Source of the DNA: Bacteroidota bacterium
GTDB taxonomy: Bacteria > Bacteroidota > Ignavibacteria > Kapaibacteriales > UBA2268
NCBI GenBank assembly: GCA_021780815.1
Contig: JAJXYC010000018.1
Coordinates: forward strand, 1 to 64,000
DNA: 64,000 nucleotides
Direction of reading: 5' to 3'
In this document: positions 29,241-38,615 of the stretch, piece by piece
Layout: the number at the start of each line of letters is the position of its first letter
Position numbering within the stretch: the stretch's first letter is position 1
The notes under the pieces: model-generated
Told to the model about the DNA's origin: nothing
The model's input: only the letters and a program-made list of their open reading frames with translations
The model's database searches: none
Program-made: the position numbers and the translations under genes

Positions 29241-30230
29241 TTAATATTCCCGTTGCAATATTTTTTCAATAACATAACGCAACAAATCTTTGTATTCATT
29301 ATTGGGTAGTTTTTCTAAATTTGTCATTGCTTTTTTAAAATAATAATTAATTTGCTCTTTTGCTTTTGCCATAACCCCATAAGATGCCATATAATTAATT
29401 AGTTCAAAAACTTCTTCATCTTGCAATCCTTTATTAGCAAAAAATTTATTAAGCAAATTAATTGACAAATCATCTTTAAAAAGCTCTTTGGATTGTAAAA
29501 TTAAAAAAGTTTTTTTCCCTTCCCGAATATCCTTCCCAATTTCTTTCCCGAATTTATCTACTGATGCAGTTAAATCCAATAAATCATCTTGCAATTGGAA
29601 GCCAATCCCTAAACTTTGTCCGATAATTTTCAAAGCCTCAATTTGATTAGGAGTTGCATTGCCAATATATCCACCAACAAGCATTGCTTTTTCAATTAAT
29701 TTAGCAGTTTTCTTTTCAATCATTAACAAATATTGTTCGAAAGATACATCAGTTCTATTTTCAAAATCAATATCAAACCCTTGTCCTTCGCAAACTTCTA
29801 CAAAAGCATCAGTAAAAGTAAGCAAAACTTCTTTGTAATAATCCGATGGAACATCTTCTATAATTTTACGAAAAGCAATACCAAGCAAAAGGTCCCCTGA
29901 AAGGATTGCCACCGATTCGTCCCATTTTGTATGGACAGTTGGGCGACCTCTTCTGATTGGAGATTTGTCCATTATATCGTCATGAATTAAAGTAAAATTA
30001 TGTAAAAATTCAAGAGAAACAGCGGCTTGTAAAGCTTTCATTATTTCGCCACCAACCACTCCAGTTGCTATTAAAGTTAATACTGGACGTAACCTCTTGC
30101 CTTTGGCTTCTAAAAAATAACGAATTGGGATATACAAATTGTCAGGTTGTTCAATATTAAGGAAAGAGTTTGCAATTTGATTCTCTATTAACTCTTGCAA
30201 TTCACTATACTTTTGTTTGTAATCAGTCAT
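29241..30230 (-). CDS. Polyprenyl diphosphate synthase (trans-isoprenyl)
   Basis: 329 aa. The first aspartate-rich motif is IHDDIMD (D84-D88) followed by RRGRPTVH, the second is FQLQDDLLD (D215-D219). A phenylalanine five residues before the first DDxxD (F79) would normally shorten the product, suggesting C15-C20 rather than a long quinone side chain; this is an inference from known synthases. It makes isoprenoid precursors for quinones, undecaprenyl or carotenoids. The ATG is 1 bp after the dprA stop, so the genes are tightly coupled. Confidence 0.9.
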   Translation of the reverse strand: MTDYKQKYSELQELIENQIANSFLNIEQPDNLYIPIRYFLEAKGKRLRPVLTLIATGVVGGEIMKALQAAVSLEFLHNFTLIHDDIMDKSPIRRGRPTVHTKWDESVAILSGDLLLGIAFRKIIEDVPSDYYKEVLLTFTDAFVEVCEGQGFDIDFENRTDVSFEQYLLMIEKKTAKLIEKAMLVGGYIGNATPNQIEALKIIGQSLGIGFQLQDDLLDLTASVDKFGKEIGKDIREGKKTFLILQSKELFKDDLSINLLNKFFANKGLQDEEVFELINYMASYGVMAKAKEQINYYFKKAMTNLEKLPNNEYKDLLRYVIEKILQREY

Positions 30231-30231
30231 T

Positions 30232-31326
30232 TTATACCTTTATAAATAATTTTCCCGGCAATTGCTTTATGTACCCTTTGAATTCTAAATTTAAGAGAGT
30301 AACTAAAATTTGAGAAATATCGAAATTACTTTTTTCAATTAAATCATCTATTGGGATAGGTTCAAAATCAATTAAATCATAAAGTACTTTTTCAAATTCA
30401 TTTTCAAATTTATGTTCAATTGTATTGTTTTCAGAAAAATCAAGTTTATCCCAGCCTAAATCTTGCATAATTTGTTCAGGGCTTGTACAAATTTGAGCAA
30501 TATTGTTCTTAATTAAATCATTTGCCCCTTTGCTTTTTTCTGCGGAAATATTCCCAGGAATAGCAAATACTGCTCTATCTTGTTCAAAAGCAAATTTTGC
30601 AGTAATTAATGTTCCGCTTTTAACGCCGCTTTCTATTACTAATGTTGCGGTACTTATGCCACTAATAATCCTATTGCGAACAGGAAAATAATTGGGTTTT
30701 GCCACTACACCACAAGGATATTCTGAAATAATTGCTCCACCAGATTGCACAATTTCATTAGATAATTTATTCTGATATTCAGTACTAATCTTATCAATTC
30801 CAGAAGCAATTATTGCATAAGTAATACCATGATTTGAAACCATAGTCTTATGTGCTATGCTATCAATGCCGTTTGCTAAACCACTTACTACAATCACATC
30901 TTGATTGGCGAAATAAGAAGCAAATCTTTCGGCAGTTAATTTTCCATATAAAGTGTTTTGCCTCGTTCCAACAATTGAAATTGCTCTTTTGGTGTTACTC
31001 AAATCCCCTTTTACAAATAAAATTAAAGGAGGAAGAGTAATATTTCGTAACAACGGCGGGTAATTTTCATCCCAAATTGAAATTATTTTTATATTATTTA
31101 ACTTGCAATCTTCCAATAATTTCTCAATATGATTAACAGGGAGATAAGTCCTTTGTACTTTTTTCCCATTCAAATCTAATGGGAGTAAATTTGACATTGG
31201 CTTGCTTAGAAAGTCTTCGTAATCGTTGTACCTTTCAGCAATAAAACGAATTTTGAGTGAATTAAATCTTTTATCATTAAACAAACTAAAAAAATCTTGA
31301 ATATTCCAATGATTAGGCAGTTTCAT
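30232..31326 (-). CDS. dprA: DNA-processing protein DprA
   Basis: 364 aa. It loads RecA on incoming single-stranded DNA during transformation. The Rossmann-like core shows SIVGTRQNTLYG, VVSGLANGIDSIAHK, ISEYPCGVVAKPNYFPVRNRIISG and VIESGVKSGTLITAKFA, and a winged-helix domain closes the C-terminus (about 300-364, IDDLIEKSNFDISQILVTLL). Its neighbour downstream is the polyprenyl synthase, 1 bp away. Together with the ComEA-like gene it suggests competence. Confidence 0.95.
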   Translation of the reverse strand: MKLPNHWNIQDFFSLFNDKRFNSLKIRFIAERYNDYEDFLSKPMSNLLPLDLNGKKVQRTYLPVNHIEKLLEDCKLNNIKIISIWDENYPPLLRNITLPPLILFVKGDLSNTKRAISIVGTRQNTLYGKLTAERFASYFANQDVIVVSGLANGIDSIAHKTMVSNHGITYAIIASGIDKISTEYQNKLSNEIVQSGGAIISEYPCGVVAKPNYFPVRNRIISGISTATLVIESGVKSGTLITAKFAFEQDRAVFAIPGNISAEKSKGANDLIKNNIAQICTSPEQIMQDLGWDKLDFSENNTIEHKFENEFEKVLYDLIDFEPIPIDDLIEKSNFDISQILVTLLNLEFKGYIKQLPGKLFIKV

Positions 31327-31414
31327 AACAAATGCAATAAATAAAAATGAAATTTAAGAAAAAAAAATGAAATAGTATAATATTTAGCAGTTTTTTTTGG
31401 TAAAATAATACTTG

Positions 31415-32698
31415 TTATTTCCTCGATACAGGGAATTTAATAATAAACTCAGTAAATTCGCCTTTTTTACTTTTTATATCATAAAGACAGCCGTGAATAT
31501 TAAGGATTTTTAAAGCAATAGTCAACCCCATTCCAGAACCTTGTTGTTCATATAAATGTCTATCAAATTGAACGAAAGGACCGATATTTGATATTTCTTC
31601 TTCTGTCATTCCAATTCCGGAATCTTTGATAGAAAGAACGTAATAATTGCTTTCGTTATAAGATGAAAGAATTATTTTTGAAGAAGTAGGTGAAAATCTA
31701 CAAGCATTATCAGTAATTTCTTCAATCACTTTTATAAAAAAACTTTCATTTAAAGCAATGTCCGCATCTACCAAATTAATTACAAAATCTTCTTGTCTGT
31801 TGTATGAATAAGCTTTCGTCATTGCTGTATCATAAATAACAGAAGAAGCACTTATAGTTACATCATTTCTTAATTTCTCAATTTCATTTAAATTGGTAGA
31901 AATTACTACTAAATTTGAATAAAAAATATAATTTTCGGTTAATCTTTTTAATCTTGCTGTTGATTTATCTATATCATCTAAAATTTCTTGAACATCTTCT
32001 ACATCTTCAATTTCAAGCATTGAAATAAATTTTTTTAGATAATTTGTCGAACCTAAAATTTGATTTATTGGCGTACGAATTTCGTGAGGTATTAGCATTG
32101 ACAAATTTGAGGTTAAGTCTTTAATCTTTTCTCCCAGTTTTGTATGGCTTTCTTTTAGTTCTAAAGTTTTTAATGCTACAACTTGTCCCAATATTTCTTG
32201 TGATTTTTTCTCGTTGTCTTTGACAATAAATGTATTAATACTATTCGCTAAATATGACGCAAAAAACCTTACAAATCTAAATGTTAAAATATCAATTTCT
32301 TCGGGAACTAAAGAAGATTCCAGCAGAACTATACCCAAAACACCATCTATAGAAATTAATGGAATGTATAATATATACTTTTCTAATTTTTCATTATAAG
32401 ATGATTGGATTTTGCCTAATGTTAACACTAAATTTAGCACTTCTTCTTTTCCTGCAATGTCAAGGAGATTCTTCTCTTCTATAAATTCAGGTTCGCTTAT
32501 ATAGTATTCAAATTCATAAGAATCTTGATTTAATAAATAAAAACGAGCACATTTGAAAAAGTACAGCGAGGTAAATACAGAAAGACCTGTTTTTAACAAA
32601 TCTCTAAACGTTGCAAAAGAAACATTCTTTTTAGCAAATTCCTCTATTCCCTGTAAAAAAATTACGGTGTTGTTTGATATTGAATAATTATTTTCCAC
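31415..32698 (-). CDS. Soluble sensor histidine kinase with GAF-like domain
   Basis: 427 aa without any membrane segment. The N-terminal half (about 15-155) looks like a GAF sensor; a coiled linker leads to the dimerisation domain with the phosphorylated H205 in IPHEIRTPINQI, and an HATPase_c domain with N box EITDNACRFSP, G1 DSGIGM and G2 GSGMGLTIA. Its start is GTG at 32698, sharing the G of the upstream TAG stop (TAGTG), so it is translationally coupled to the HDOD gene. No response regulator is adjacent. Confidence 0.88.
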   Translation of the reverse strand: MENNYSISNNTVIFLQGIEEFAKKNVSFATFRDLLKTGLSVFTSLYFFKCARFYLLNQDSYEFEYYISEPEFIEEKNLLDIAGKEEVLNLVLTLGKIQSSYNEKLEKYILYIPLISIDGVLGIVLLESSLVPEEIDILTFRFVRFFASYLANSINTFIVKDNEKKSQEILGQVVALKTLELKESHTKLGEKIKDLTSNLSMLIPHEIRTPINQILGSTNYLKKFISMLEIEDVEDVQEILDDIDKSTARLKRLTENYIFYSNLVVISTNLNEIEKLRNDVTISASSVIYDTAMTKAYSYNRQEDFVINLVDADIALNESFFIKVIEEITDNACRFSPTSSKIILSSYNESNYYVLSIKDSGIGMTEEEISNIGPFVQFDRHLYEQQGSGMGLTIALKILNIHGCLYDIKSKKGEFTEFIIKFPVSRK

Positions 32699-33552
32699 TA
32701 ATTACTAACAGTTAAAATTTCAATAGATTTACTAAAAGTATCAGTAATTTCATCGAACAAATTAAGAAAAGTACCTGGCTGAATTTTAATATAGTTCCAT
32801 ATTTCATAATTTGGTTGAGAAATTGCTTGGGAACCACTATTCCCTAATTGCATAATATCTGCGATAATATTTGCTAAATGTACACACGCTAACATATAAT
32901 TGTTTTGTTCCTTAGTGCGAAATGTATTATGGTTATGTATAATATGAGATAAATTTTGTGGCAATTTCCACTGTGCCGCTATCATCTCGCCTGCTGTTTC
33001 GTGTGTAATACCAAAATTTTGTCTTTCAGTTTCAAGTAAATTTAAATTGTTATCAAAATTGTAACGTAAAATTTTTGCATAATCTTCTCCAATTAATTTA
33101 TAGAAAACTAATTTGCCAATATCGTGCAACAGCCCTGAAATGAAGTAGTTTTCAATATTTTTTTGACCAATTGTTTGTCCTAACATTCGTGAAATAATTC
33201 CAACAGCAATTGCATGTTTCCACAAATCAATTATATTGAAATAATTAAAGGTATGTGTATTGCCAAAAATCTTTAAAACGGATAAAGCTAAAATTAAATT
33301 TTTAACTTCATTAAACCCTAAATAAAAAATTGCTTGAGTAACAGTATCAATTTTAGAACTGATTCCATATACAGGCGAATTAACAACTTTAATTAATTTC
33401 ACTGTTGCCGCTTGATCTTTTGAAATAATATTAGCAACATCTTGCACAGTAGATAATGGATTAGATATAGCTTCCAACAACGAACTATATATAGTTGGTA
33501 GTGTTGGAAAATCCCTGATTTGCGATATCAATTGCTGATAATCTTTCATCAT
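32698..33552 (-). CDS. HDOD domain protein
   Basis: 284 aa, almost entirely one HDOD domain: IRDFPTLPTIYSSLLEAI at the start, ISKDQAATVKLIKVVNSPVYG, and later GLLHDIGKLVFYK and AEMIAAQ-like helix (here AGEMIAAQWKLP). HDOD is a degenerate HD fold found in signalling proteins, sometimes controlling two-component or c-di-GMP output; catalysis is not expected for most. It overlaps the upstream gene by ATGA and the downstream kinase by one base. A second ATG is the next codon. Confidence 0.9.
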   Translation of the reverse strand: MMKDYQQLISQIRDFPTLPTIYSSLLEAISNPLSTVQDVANIISKDQAATVKLIKVVNSPVYGISSKIDTVTQAIFYLGFNEVKNLILALSVLKIFGNTHTFNYFNIIDLWKHAIAVGIISRMLGQTIGQKNIENYFISGLLHDIGKLVFYKLIGEDYAKILRYNFDNNLNLLETERQNFGITHETAGEMIAAQWKLPQNLSHIIHNHNTFRTKEQNNYMLACVHLANIIADIMQLGNSGSQAISQPNYEIWNYIKIQPGTFLNLFDEITDTFSKSIEILTVSN

Positions 33553-33875
33553 TTTTCTTTTTGAATTATTAAAGCATTAGTAATTATTCCTAATTCAATC
33601 AATTCTTCTTCTAATTTATTCCTTGGTTCCCAATTAATTGTTCTAAAAAATTTACTTTTAGCAAGAGCATAAATTTCGTCATTAAATATATATTCATTAT
33701 TAGATTCTTCAGATTCTATTACAATATGTTCAACTCCCCACATTCTTAGCATTTTTTTATGTGTTTCTTTGACACTTGCTCCTGAGCCAAGTAGAATTTG
33801 ACCAAACTTATTCATAATAGGAGATTTGAGTATCATCCCATCTTGTATTTCATCAATATGAATTGATTTTGGCAT
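33549..33875 (-). CDS. Small protein resembling the N-terminal domain of HD-GYP regulators
   Basis: 108 aa from ATG 33875 (frame open to 33911). The segment SIHIDEIQDGMILKSPIMNKFGQILLGSG followed by a helix and WGVEHIVIES has the pattern of the DUF3391-like module that precedes HD-GYP domains (cited in part: QDGMILKSPIMNKFGQILLG). Here it stands alone. The stop codon overlaps the HDOD start (ATGA). It may be the input or partner piece of the HDOD protein. No catalytic motif is seen. Assignment is by pattern only. Confidence 0.55.
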   Translation of the reverse strand: MPKSIHIDEIQDGMILKSPIMNKFGQILLGSGASVKETHKKMLRMWGVEHIVIESEESNNEYIFNDEIYALAKSKFFRTINWEPRNKLEEELIELGIITNALIIQKEK

Positions 33876-34085
33876 AAATCGTTTGTTGAATTTAACAATA
33901 CTTATTAACAAATATTAGCAAAATTACTAAAAAAACAATTCAAAAAAACAAGCAAATATTTTTATTTTTAAGGGACAATAATTCCAATAAAATTTTTTTG
34001 ACTATTATGTTGTCAATACTGGAAATGATTGCTATTATAATAAAGAACTTATGATGGGAAAATTATACATATCTATTAATATAAA

Positions 34086-34118
34086 TTTACATATATTTTT
34101 CAAGAAAATATATGTAAA
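34086..34118. repeat. 14-bp perfect inverted repeat between divergent genes
   Basis: TTTACATATATTTT (34086-34099) and AAAATATATGTAAA (34105-34118) around TCAAG, in the 314-bp space between the small regulator gene (minus) and the nitrilase gene (plus). A-run and T-run follow on the plus strand (34119-34130). It could be an operator or a weak terminator. The rest of this space is AT-rich with nothing else recognisable except a TAATTTTG box at 34162-34169. Confidence 0.5.
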
Positions 34119-34189
34119 AAAAATTTTTTTGTAATTGTAATTACTACAAGATATAATTTGTTAATTTTGAATAAAAAAAAGAGGATAAA

Positions 34190-34987
34190 ATGAAAGTATC
34201 GGCAGTACAATTTCACCCTATATTATTTGACAAAGACAAAAACTTAGAAAAAATTGTTAATTTCATTAAAGAATCAAAAGAAGATTTAATTGTTTTCCCT
34301 GAACTTGCAACCACAGGTTATTTCTTTTTAAAGAAAGATGAACTTGGTCGTTTTGCAGAACCTTTTGAAGGAGATACTTATAATTTAATTCAAAAGCTTT
34401 CCACACAACTAAATAAAATAATTGTCTATGGATTTGCCGAAGTAAAAAACGATAAATTTTATAATTCAGCCGCAATTGTTTTCCCAGATAAAAAATATTC
34501 CAAAGTGTATAGAAAAACACATTTATTTTATAAAGAAAAATTTGTCTTTTCCCCTGGAGATACAGGTTTTTTTACTATTTATTATCCAGATTTTGATTTA
34601 AAGTTGGGAACAATGATATGTTACGATTGGCGATTCCCAGAAGCTGCACGTACTCTTGCTTTAAATGGCGCTGATTTGATAGTTTCACCTTCAAATTTAG
34701 TTACAAGAATTTGGCATCATGCTATGCCTGCCCGAGCATTAGATAACCACGTTTATTTAGTAGTCGCTAATAGAGTTGGTTCGGAAGAGCGAAGAGACGA
34801 AATTTTGCTCTTTAATGGTATGTCGGTTATTTTTGATTATAATGGGGAAGTCCTTAATTTAGCAACGCCATCAGAAGAAACCATTATTTCGGCAGAAATA
34901 AATCCGAAAGAAAGTAGAGATAAAGCAATTAATGCTTTTAACGATATTTTTTCTGACAGAAATACCAACTATTATTTTTTAAGTTAA
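34190..34987 (+). CDS. Carbon-nitrogen hydrolase (nitrilase superfamily amidase)
   Basis: 265 aa. The catalytic triad is E38 (FPELATTGY), K109 (YRKTHLF) and C144 (MICYDWRFPE). Length and core suit omega-amidase/NIT-like or related amidases acting on small amides; the substrate cannot be told. GAGGA lies 5 bp before the ATG. It is followed by murC after 69 bp. Confidence 0.88.
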   Translation: MKVSAVQFHPILFDKDKNLEKIVNFIKESKEDLIVFPELATTGYFFLKKDELGRFAEPFEGDTYNLIQKLSTQLNKIIVYGFAEVKNDKFYNSAAIVFPDKKYSKVYRKTHLFYKEKFVFSPGDTGFFTIYYPDFDLKLGTMICYDWRFPEAARTLALNGADLIVSPSNLVTRIWHHAMPARALDNHVYLVVANRVGSEERRDEILLFNGMSVIFDYNGEVLNLATPSEETIISAEINPKESRDKAINAFNDIFSDRNTNYYFLS

Positions 34988-35056
34988 TTTTGTAATTATA
35001 TAATTGTCAATAATTATAATAATTATTTTATTAATTACTTAAAATTTTATACTTAT

Positions 35057-36439
35057 ATGTTTTCAACTATAAAGAACATTCATTTCGTTGGAATTGGCGG
35101 AATAGGAATGAGTGGAATTGCTGAAATATTGATTAATCAAGGATTTGCTGTTTCGGGGTCTGATTTAAACGACAATGAGAACACACAATACCTATCAAAA
35201 TTAGGTGCAAAAATTCTTTTAGGTCATAAAGCAGAAAATATTGAAGGTGCGGAAGCCGTTGTTTATTCAAGTGCAGTAAAAGTAAATGAAAATCCTGAAA
35301 CTCTGCGAGCCAAAGAACTTGGTATTCCTGTAATAAGAAGAGCAGAGATGTTAGCAGAAGTTACACGTTTAAATTATTGTATTGCAGTTTCCGGGACTCA
35401 TGGTAAAACGACGACCACTTCAATGATTGGACTTATTTTAATTAAAGCAGGCTTTGACCCAACTGTAATTGTGGGTGGAAGATTAAAAGACTTCGGTGGT
35501 ACTAATGCACGTTTGGGGAAAGGTGAATGGACAATTGTAGAAGCGGACGAATATGACCGCTCTTTTTTGCAATTACTTCCAACAATTGCGGTAATTAATA
35601 ATATTGAAGCCGAACATCTGGATATATATAAAGATATTGATGATTTGTTGCAAACATTTTCGCAATTTGCTTCAAAAGTACCTTTCTATGGCTTTGTCGC
35701 ATTAGGTACTGATGATAAAGGTGTCAAAGAAGTCGTCCCATCTTTAAATAAGAAATTTTATACTTATGGTCTATCTAGAAATAATGATTTCACTGCACAA
35801 AATATTGTCAATAATAGCATTTATAATTCTTTTGATTTATATGAAAATGGTAATTTAGTTGCTAAAATTAATTTATGTGTACCGGGACTTCATAATATTA
35901 AAAATGCACTTGCCTCTATTACTGTTGCAAGGAAATTGGGAATTGACTATGAAATAATTAGTTCAGCTCTATCTGAATTTACAGGAGTTTATCGTAGATT
36001 TGATATAAAAGGCGAAGTCAAAGGAATTATGGTCGTTGATGACTATGCACACCATCCCACAGAAATTTCATCTACTCTTGAAGCGGCAAGGAAAGGTTGG
36101 GATAGAAGAATTATTGCTGTATTTCAACCGCATACTTATACTCGTACCCAATCCTTTTACAAAGACTTTGCTAAGTCCTTCGATAATGCTGATATTGTAA
36201 TTATAACTGACATTTATCCAGCCCGTGAAAAACCAATAGAAGGTGTTACGGGAGAAATGATTGCTAATCAAGCAAAGAACTATGGGCATAAAAACGTCCT
36301 TTATGTCCCTTCAATTGATGATTTACCTGATGTCCTAATGAATTTGTTGAAACCTAATGATTTATTGATTACAATCGGCGCAGGAAGTATTTATAGAATT
36401 GCTAACCAAATTTTTAGTCTTTTAAGTAATAAAGATTAG
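35057..36439 (+). CDS. murC: UDP-N-acetylmuramate-L-alanine ligase
   Basis: 460 aa, adds L-alanine to UDP-MurNAc in peptidoglycan synthesis. N-terminal Rossmann motif HFVGIGGIGMSGIAEIL, ATP loop VSGTHGKTTTTSMIG, central EADEYDRSFLQL, and C-terminal DDYAHHPTEI and FQPHTYTR. It is outside the usual dcw cluster here: no other mur genes flank it. Confidence 0.97.
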   Translation: MFSTIKNIHFVGIGGIGMSGIAEILINQGFAVSGSDLNDNENTQYLSKLGAKILLGHKAENIEGAEAVVYSSAVKVNENPETLRAKELGIPVIRRAEMLAEVTRLNYCIAVSGTHGKTTTTSMIGLILIKAGFDPTVIVGGRLKDFGGTNARLGKGEWTIVEADEYDRSFLQLLPTIAVINNIEAEHLDIYKDIDDLLQTFSQFASKVPFYGFVALGTDDKGVKEVVPSLNKKFYTYGLSRNNDFTAQNIVNNSIYNSFDLYENGNLVAKINLCVPGLHNIKNALASITVARKLGIDYEIISSALSEFTGVYRRFDIKGEVKGIMVVDDYAHHPTEISSTLEAARKGWDRRIIAVFQPHTYTRTQSFYKDFAKSFDNADIVIITDIYPAREKPIEGVTGEMIANQAKNYGHKNVLYVPSIDDLPDVLMNLLKPNDLLITIGAGSIYRIANQIFSLLSNKD

Positions 36440-36527
36440 TTTTAAACGACTTAATAATTTTGTTGTCATAATTTTGTTTAAATAACAATTGTTTAATTTT
36501 ATTTTAATTAAAAATTTTAAAGAAAAA

Positions 36528-38615
36528 ATGAAAAATTTCAGAATGTACAAAGCATTGCTCCCTTTGCTATTGTTTAGTTTGATGTGGGTTAACGCCTATT
36601 CACAAGAAGATATAAGTAAAATTAAGAACTTACCAATCTTAACAGTTGGAAAAGACCAAATCACTTACGAGCAACTTGATAAAGCATATCAAAAAAATGT
36701 AACAAAACAAAAACAACATCTTTATATGTTAGATAAAGATAGTTTGATGGATTTTATCAATTTATATGCTGATTATAAATTGAAAGTTTTAGATGCTTTA
36801 TCAAAAGGGTTAGATAAAGATAGCTCAATTAAATCTGAAAGTGAACAAAACCGTAAAGTATTAGCAGAATCCTTTTTGTTTGAAAAAGTTTTAACTGAAC
36901 CGAATGTTAATTTAATGCTTGAAAGAAGAAAATTTGAAAATAAAATTGCAATTATTTTTACAACATTCACCCAAGGACCAACAAAAGATACATCGGCGGC
37001 ATTTAAGAAAATCAATGAAGCGATGGCAAAGATAAAATCTGGTGAAGATTTTGCAAATGTGGCAAAAGATTATTGTGATGATAAAAATATCGCTGAAAAA
37101 GGTGGAGTTGTTGACCAATGGATTACATCAGGTAAAATTTATAGAGAATTAGAAAATGCAATTTATTCCATTAAACCGGGTGAAGTTTATCCTAAAATTA
37201 TTTCTACCCCTTATGGATATTTTATTGTTAAATTATTAGATAAGCAACCCAGATACCTTGTTATGGGTGGACAAATCCTTTTCAAAAACGAAAAGAATAG
37301 TGCGGACTCTGTTGCCACCGCTTCTAAATCTGCTAACAATCAAGAAAAAGCAATCGTAGTGTTAAAAGATATTAGACAAGGTAAAATTACTTTTGAAGAA
37401 GCGGCTAAAAAATATTCCGATGATAAATATTCTGCTCAAAATGGCGGTAGCTTTGATGACTGGTATTCTCGTTCAACTGGTTTTGAGAAAAATAAAGGAC
37501 TTCTAAATCCAAACTTTGCTGATGCTTTGTTTGCTTTAAAAGATGGTGAAGTCTCGGATATAATTAATACTGATTTTGGCGAACATATTGTTAAAAGATT
37601 TGCTCATAAAGATATTGATTTAGAAAAAGAAAAAGATGACGTTAGAAAGATTTATAAAAGCCAATATTTTGATTCAGATAAAATTGCTTATTTAGATTCT
37701 CTTGCAAAAGTTATGAACTTTAAAATCATTAGCGATAACTACAACAAATTTATGAAATCCCTTGATACAAACAGAAGCAATATTACTAAAAGTTGGGCAG
37801 ACAGCCTCCCTCCATCTCTTTTAGATAAGGAACTTTTTGAAATTAGCAATAAAAAATATTCTATCGGCAATTTTGTGCAAGAAATGACCACTAACCCACA
37901 ATTTCGTGGCTATTCAACTAATCCAGAAGGAATTAAAAGAGCAATTGATAAAATTATTGAACCAACAGAAGTTGATTATGCAACAAAAAATTTAGAACAA
38001 GAATACCCCGATTTCAAAGAGTTGCTTTCTGAATTTAATGATGGTATATTGTTATTTAAGGTAGAAACAATGGAAGTATGGGATAAATTATCTTTTGACT
38101 CAACAAAAGCTAAAACTTATTACGATTCAACTAAATCGAAATATTTTACTGACCCGATGTATGATATTACTGAAATTTACGTGCTTTCTGATTCCGTAGC
38201 AAATCATATCTATTCAAGGGCTATAAAAGGTGAAAACTTCGATACATTAGCTCATGAATATACTCAACGTTCAGGTTATCGTGAAAAAGGCGGTAAATGG
38301 GGACTTGTTAGCGCTTTCAATAATAAAGTTGCAAAATTGGTTTATGATAAAAATGTAAAAGAACCTATGATTTTAAAGCCCGAAGGAATTGATAATGGTT
38401 TCTCTGTAATTAAAGTTAATAAATATATTGCTCCTCGACAAAAAACCTTTGAAGAAGCAATCCCTGATTTTGCTTCAAAAATGCAAGACCAAATCCAGAA
38501 ACAATTATTAAATAATTGGTTGGAATCTTTAAAAAAACGTTTTCCCGTTAAAATTAACAAAAAGAACGTTGATGAAATTTTGAAATTCAATAAAAAAGAA
38601 TTAAATGGAAAATAA
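36528..38615 (+). CDS. Peptidyl-prolyl isomerase with three PpiC-like domains
   Basis: 695 aa from ATG 36528; the frame opens at a TTG (36489) that would put charged residues before the signal. The signal peptide is MYKALLPLLLFSLMWVNAYS. A SurA_N-like helical region (about 20-125) precedes parvulin-type modules at about 135-245 (with GGVVDQWITSGKI), 250-370 (GGSFDDWYSRSTGF) and a third, more diverged, near the C-terminus (GGKWGLVSAFNNKV). It should assist folding of outer-membrane proteins in the periplasm. It overlaps the SurA start by 11 bp. Confidence 0.9.
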   Translation: MKNFRMYKALLPLLLFSLMWVNAYSQEDISKIKNLPILTVGKDQITYEQLDKAYQKNVTKQKQHLYMLDKDSLMDFINLYADYKLKVLDALSKGLDKDSSIKSESEQNRKVLAESFLFEKVLTEPNVNLMLERRKFENKIAIIFTTFTQGPTKDTSAAFKKINEAMAKIKSGEDFANVAKDYCDDKNIAEKGGVVDQWITSGKIYRELENAIYSIKPGEVYPKIISTPYGYFIVKLLDKQPRYLVMGGQILFKNEKNSADSVATASKSANNQEKAIVVLKDIRQGKITFEEAAKKYSDDKYSAQNGGSFDDWYSRSTGFEKNKGLLNPNFADALFALKDGEVSDIINTDFGEHIVKRFAHKDIDLEKEKDDVRKIYKSQYFDSDKIAYLDSLAKVMNFKIISDNYNKFMKSLDTNRSNITKSWADSLPPSLLDKELFEISNKKYSIGNFVQEMTTNPQFRGYSTNPEGIKRAIDKIIEPTEVDYATKNLEQEYPDFKELLSEFNDGILLFKVETMEVWDKLSFDSTKAKTYYDSTKSKYFTDPMYDITEIYVLSDSVANHIYSRAIKGENFDTLAHEYTQRSGYREKGGKWGLVSAFNNKVAKLVYDKNVKEPMILKPEGIDNGFSVIKVNKYIAPRQKTFEEAIPDFASKMQDQIQKQLLNNWLESLKKRFPVKINKKNVDEILKFNKKELNGK

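Noticed and set aside
36489-36527. N-terminal extension of the PpiC gene from TTG
   Set aside because: The ATG at 36528 gives a proper signal peptide start; the extra residues do not.
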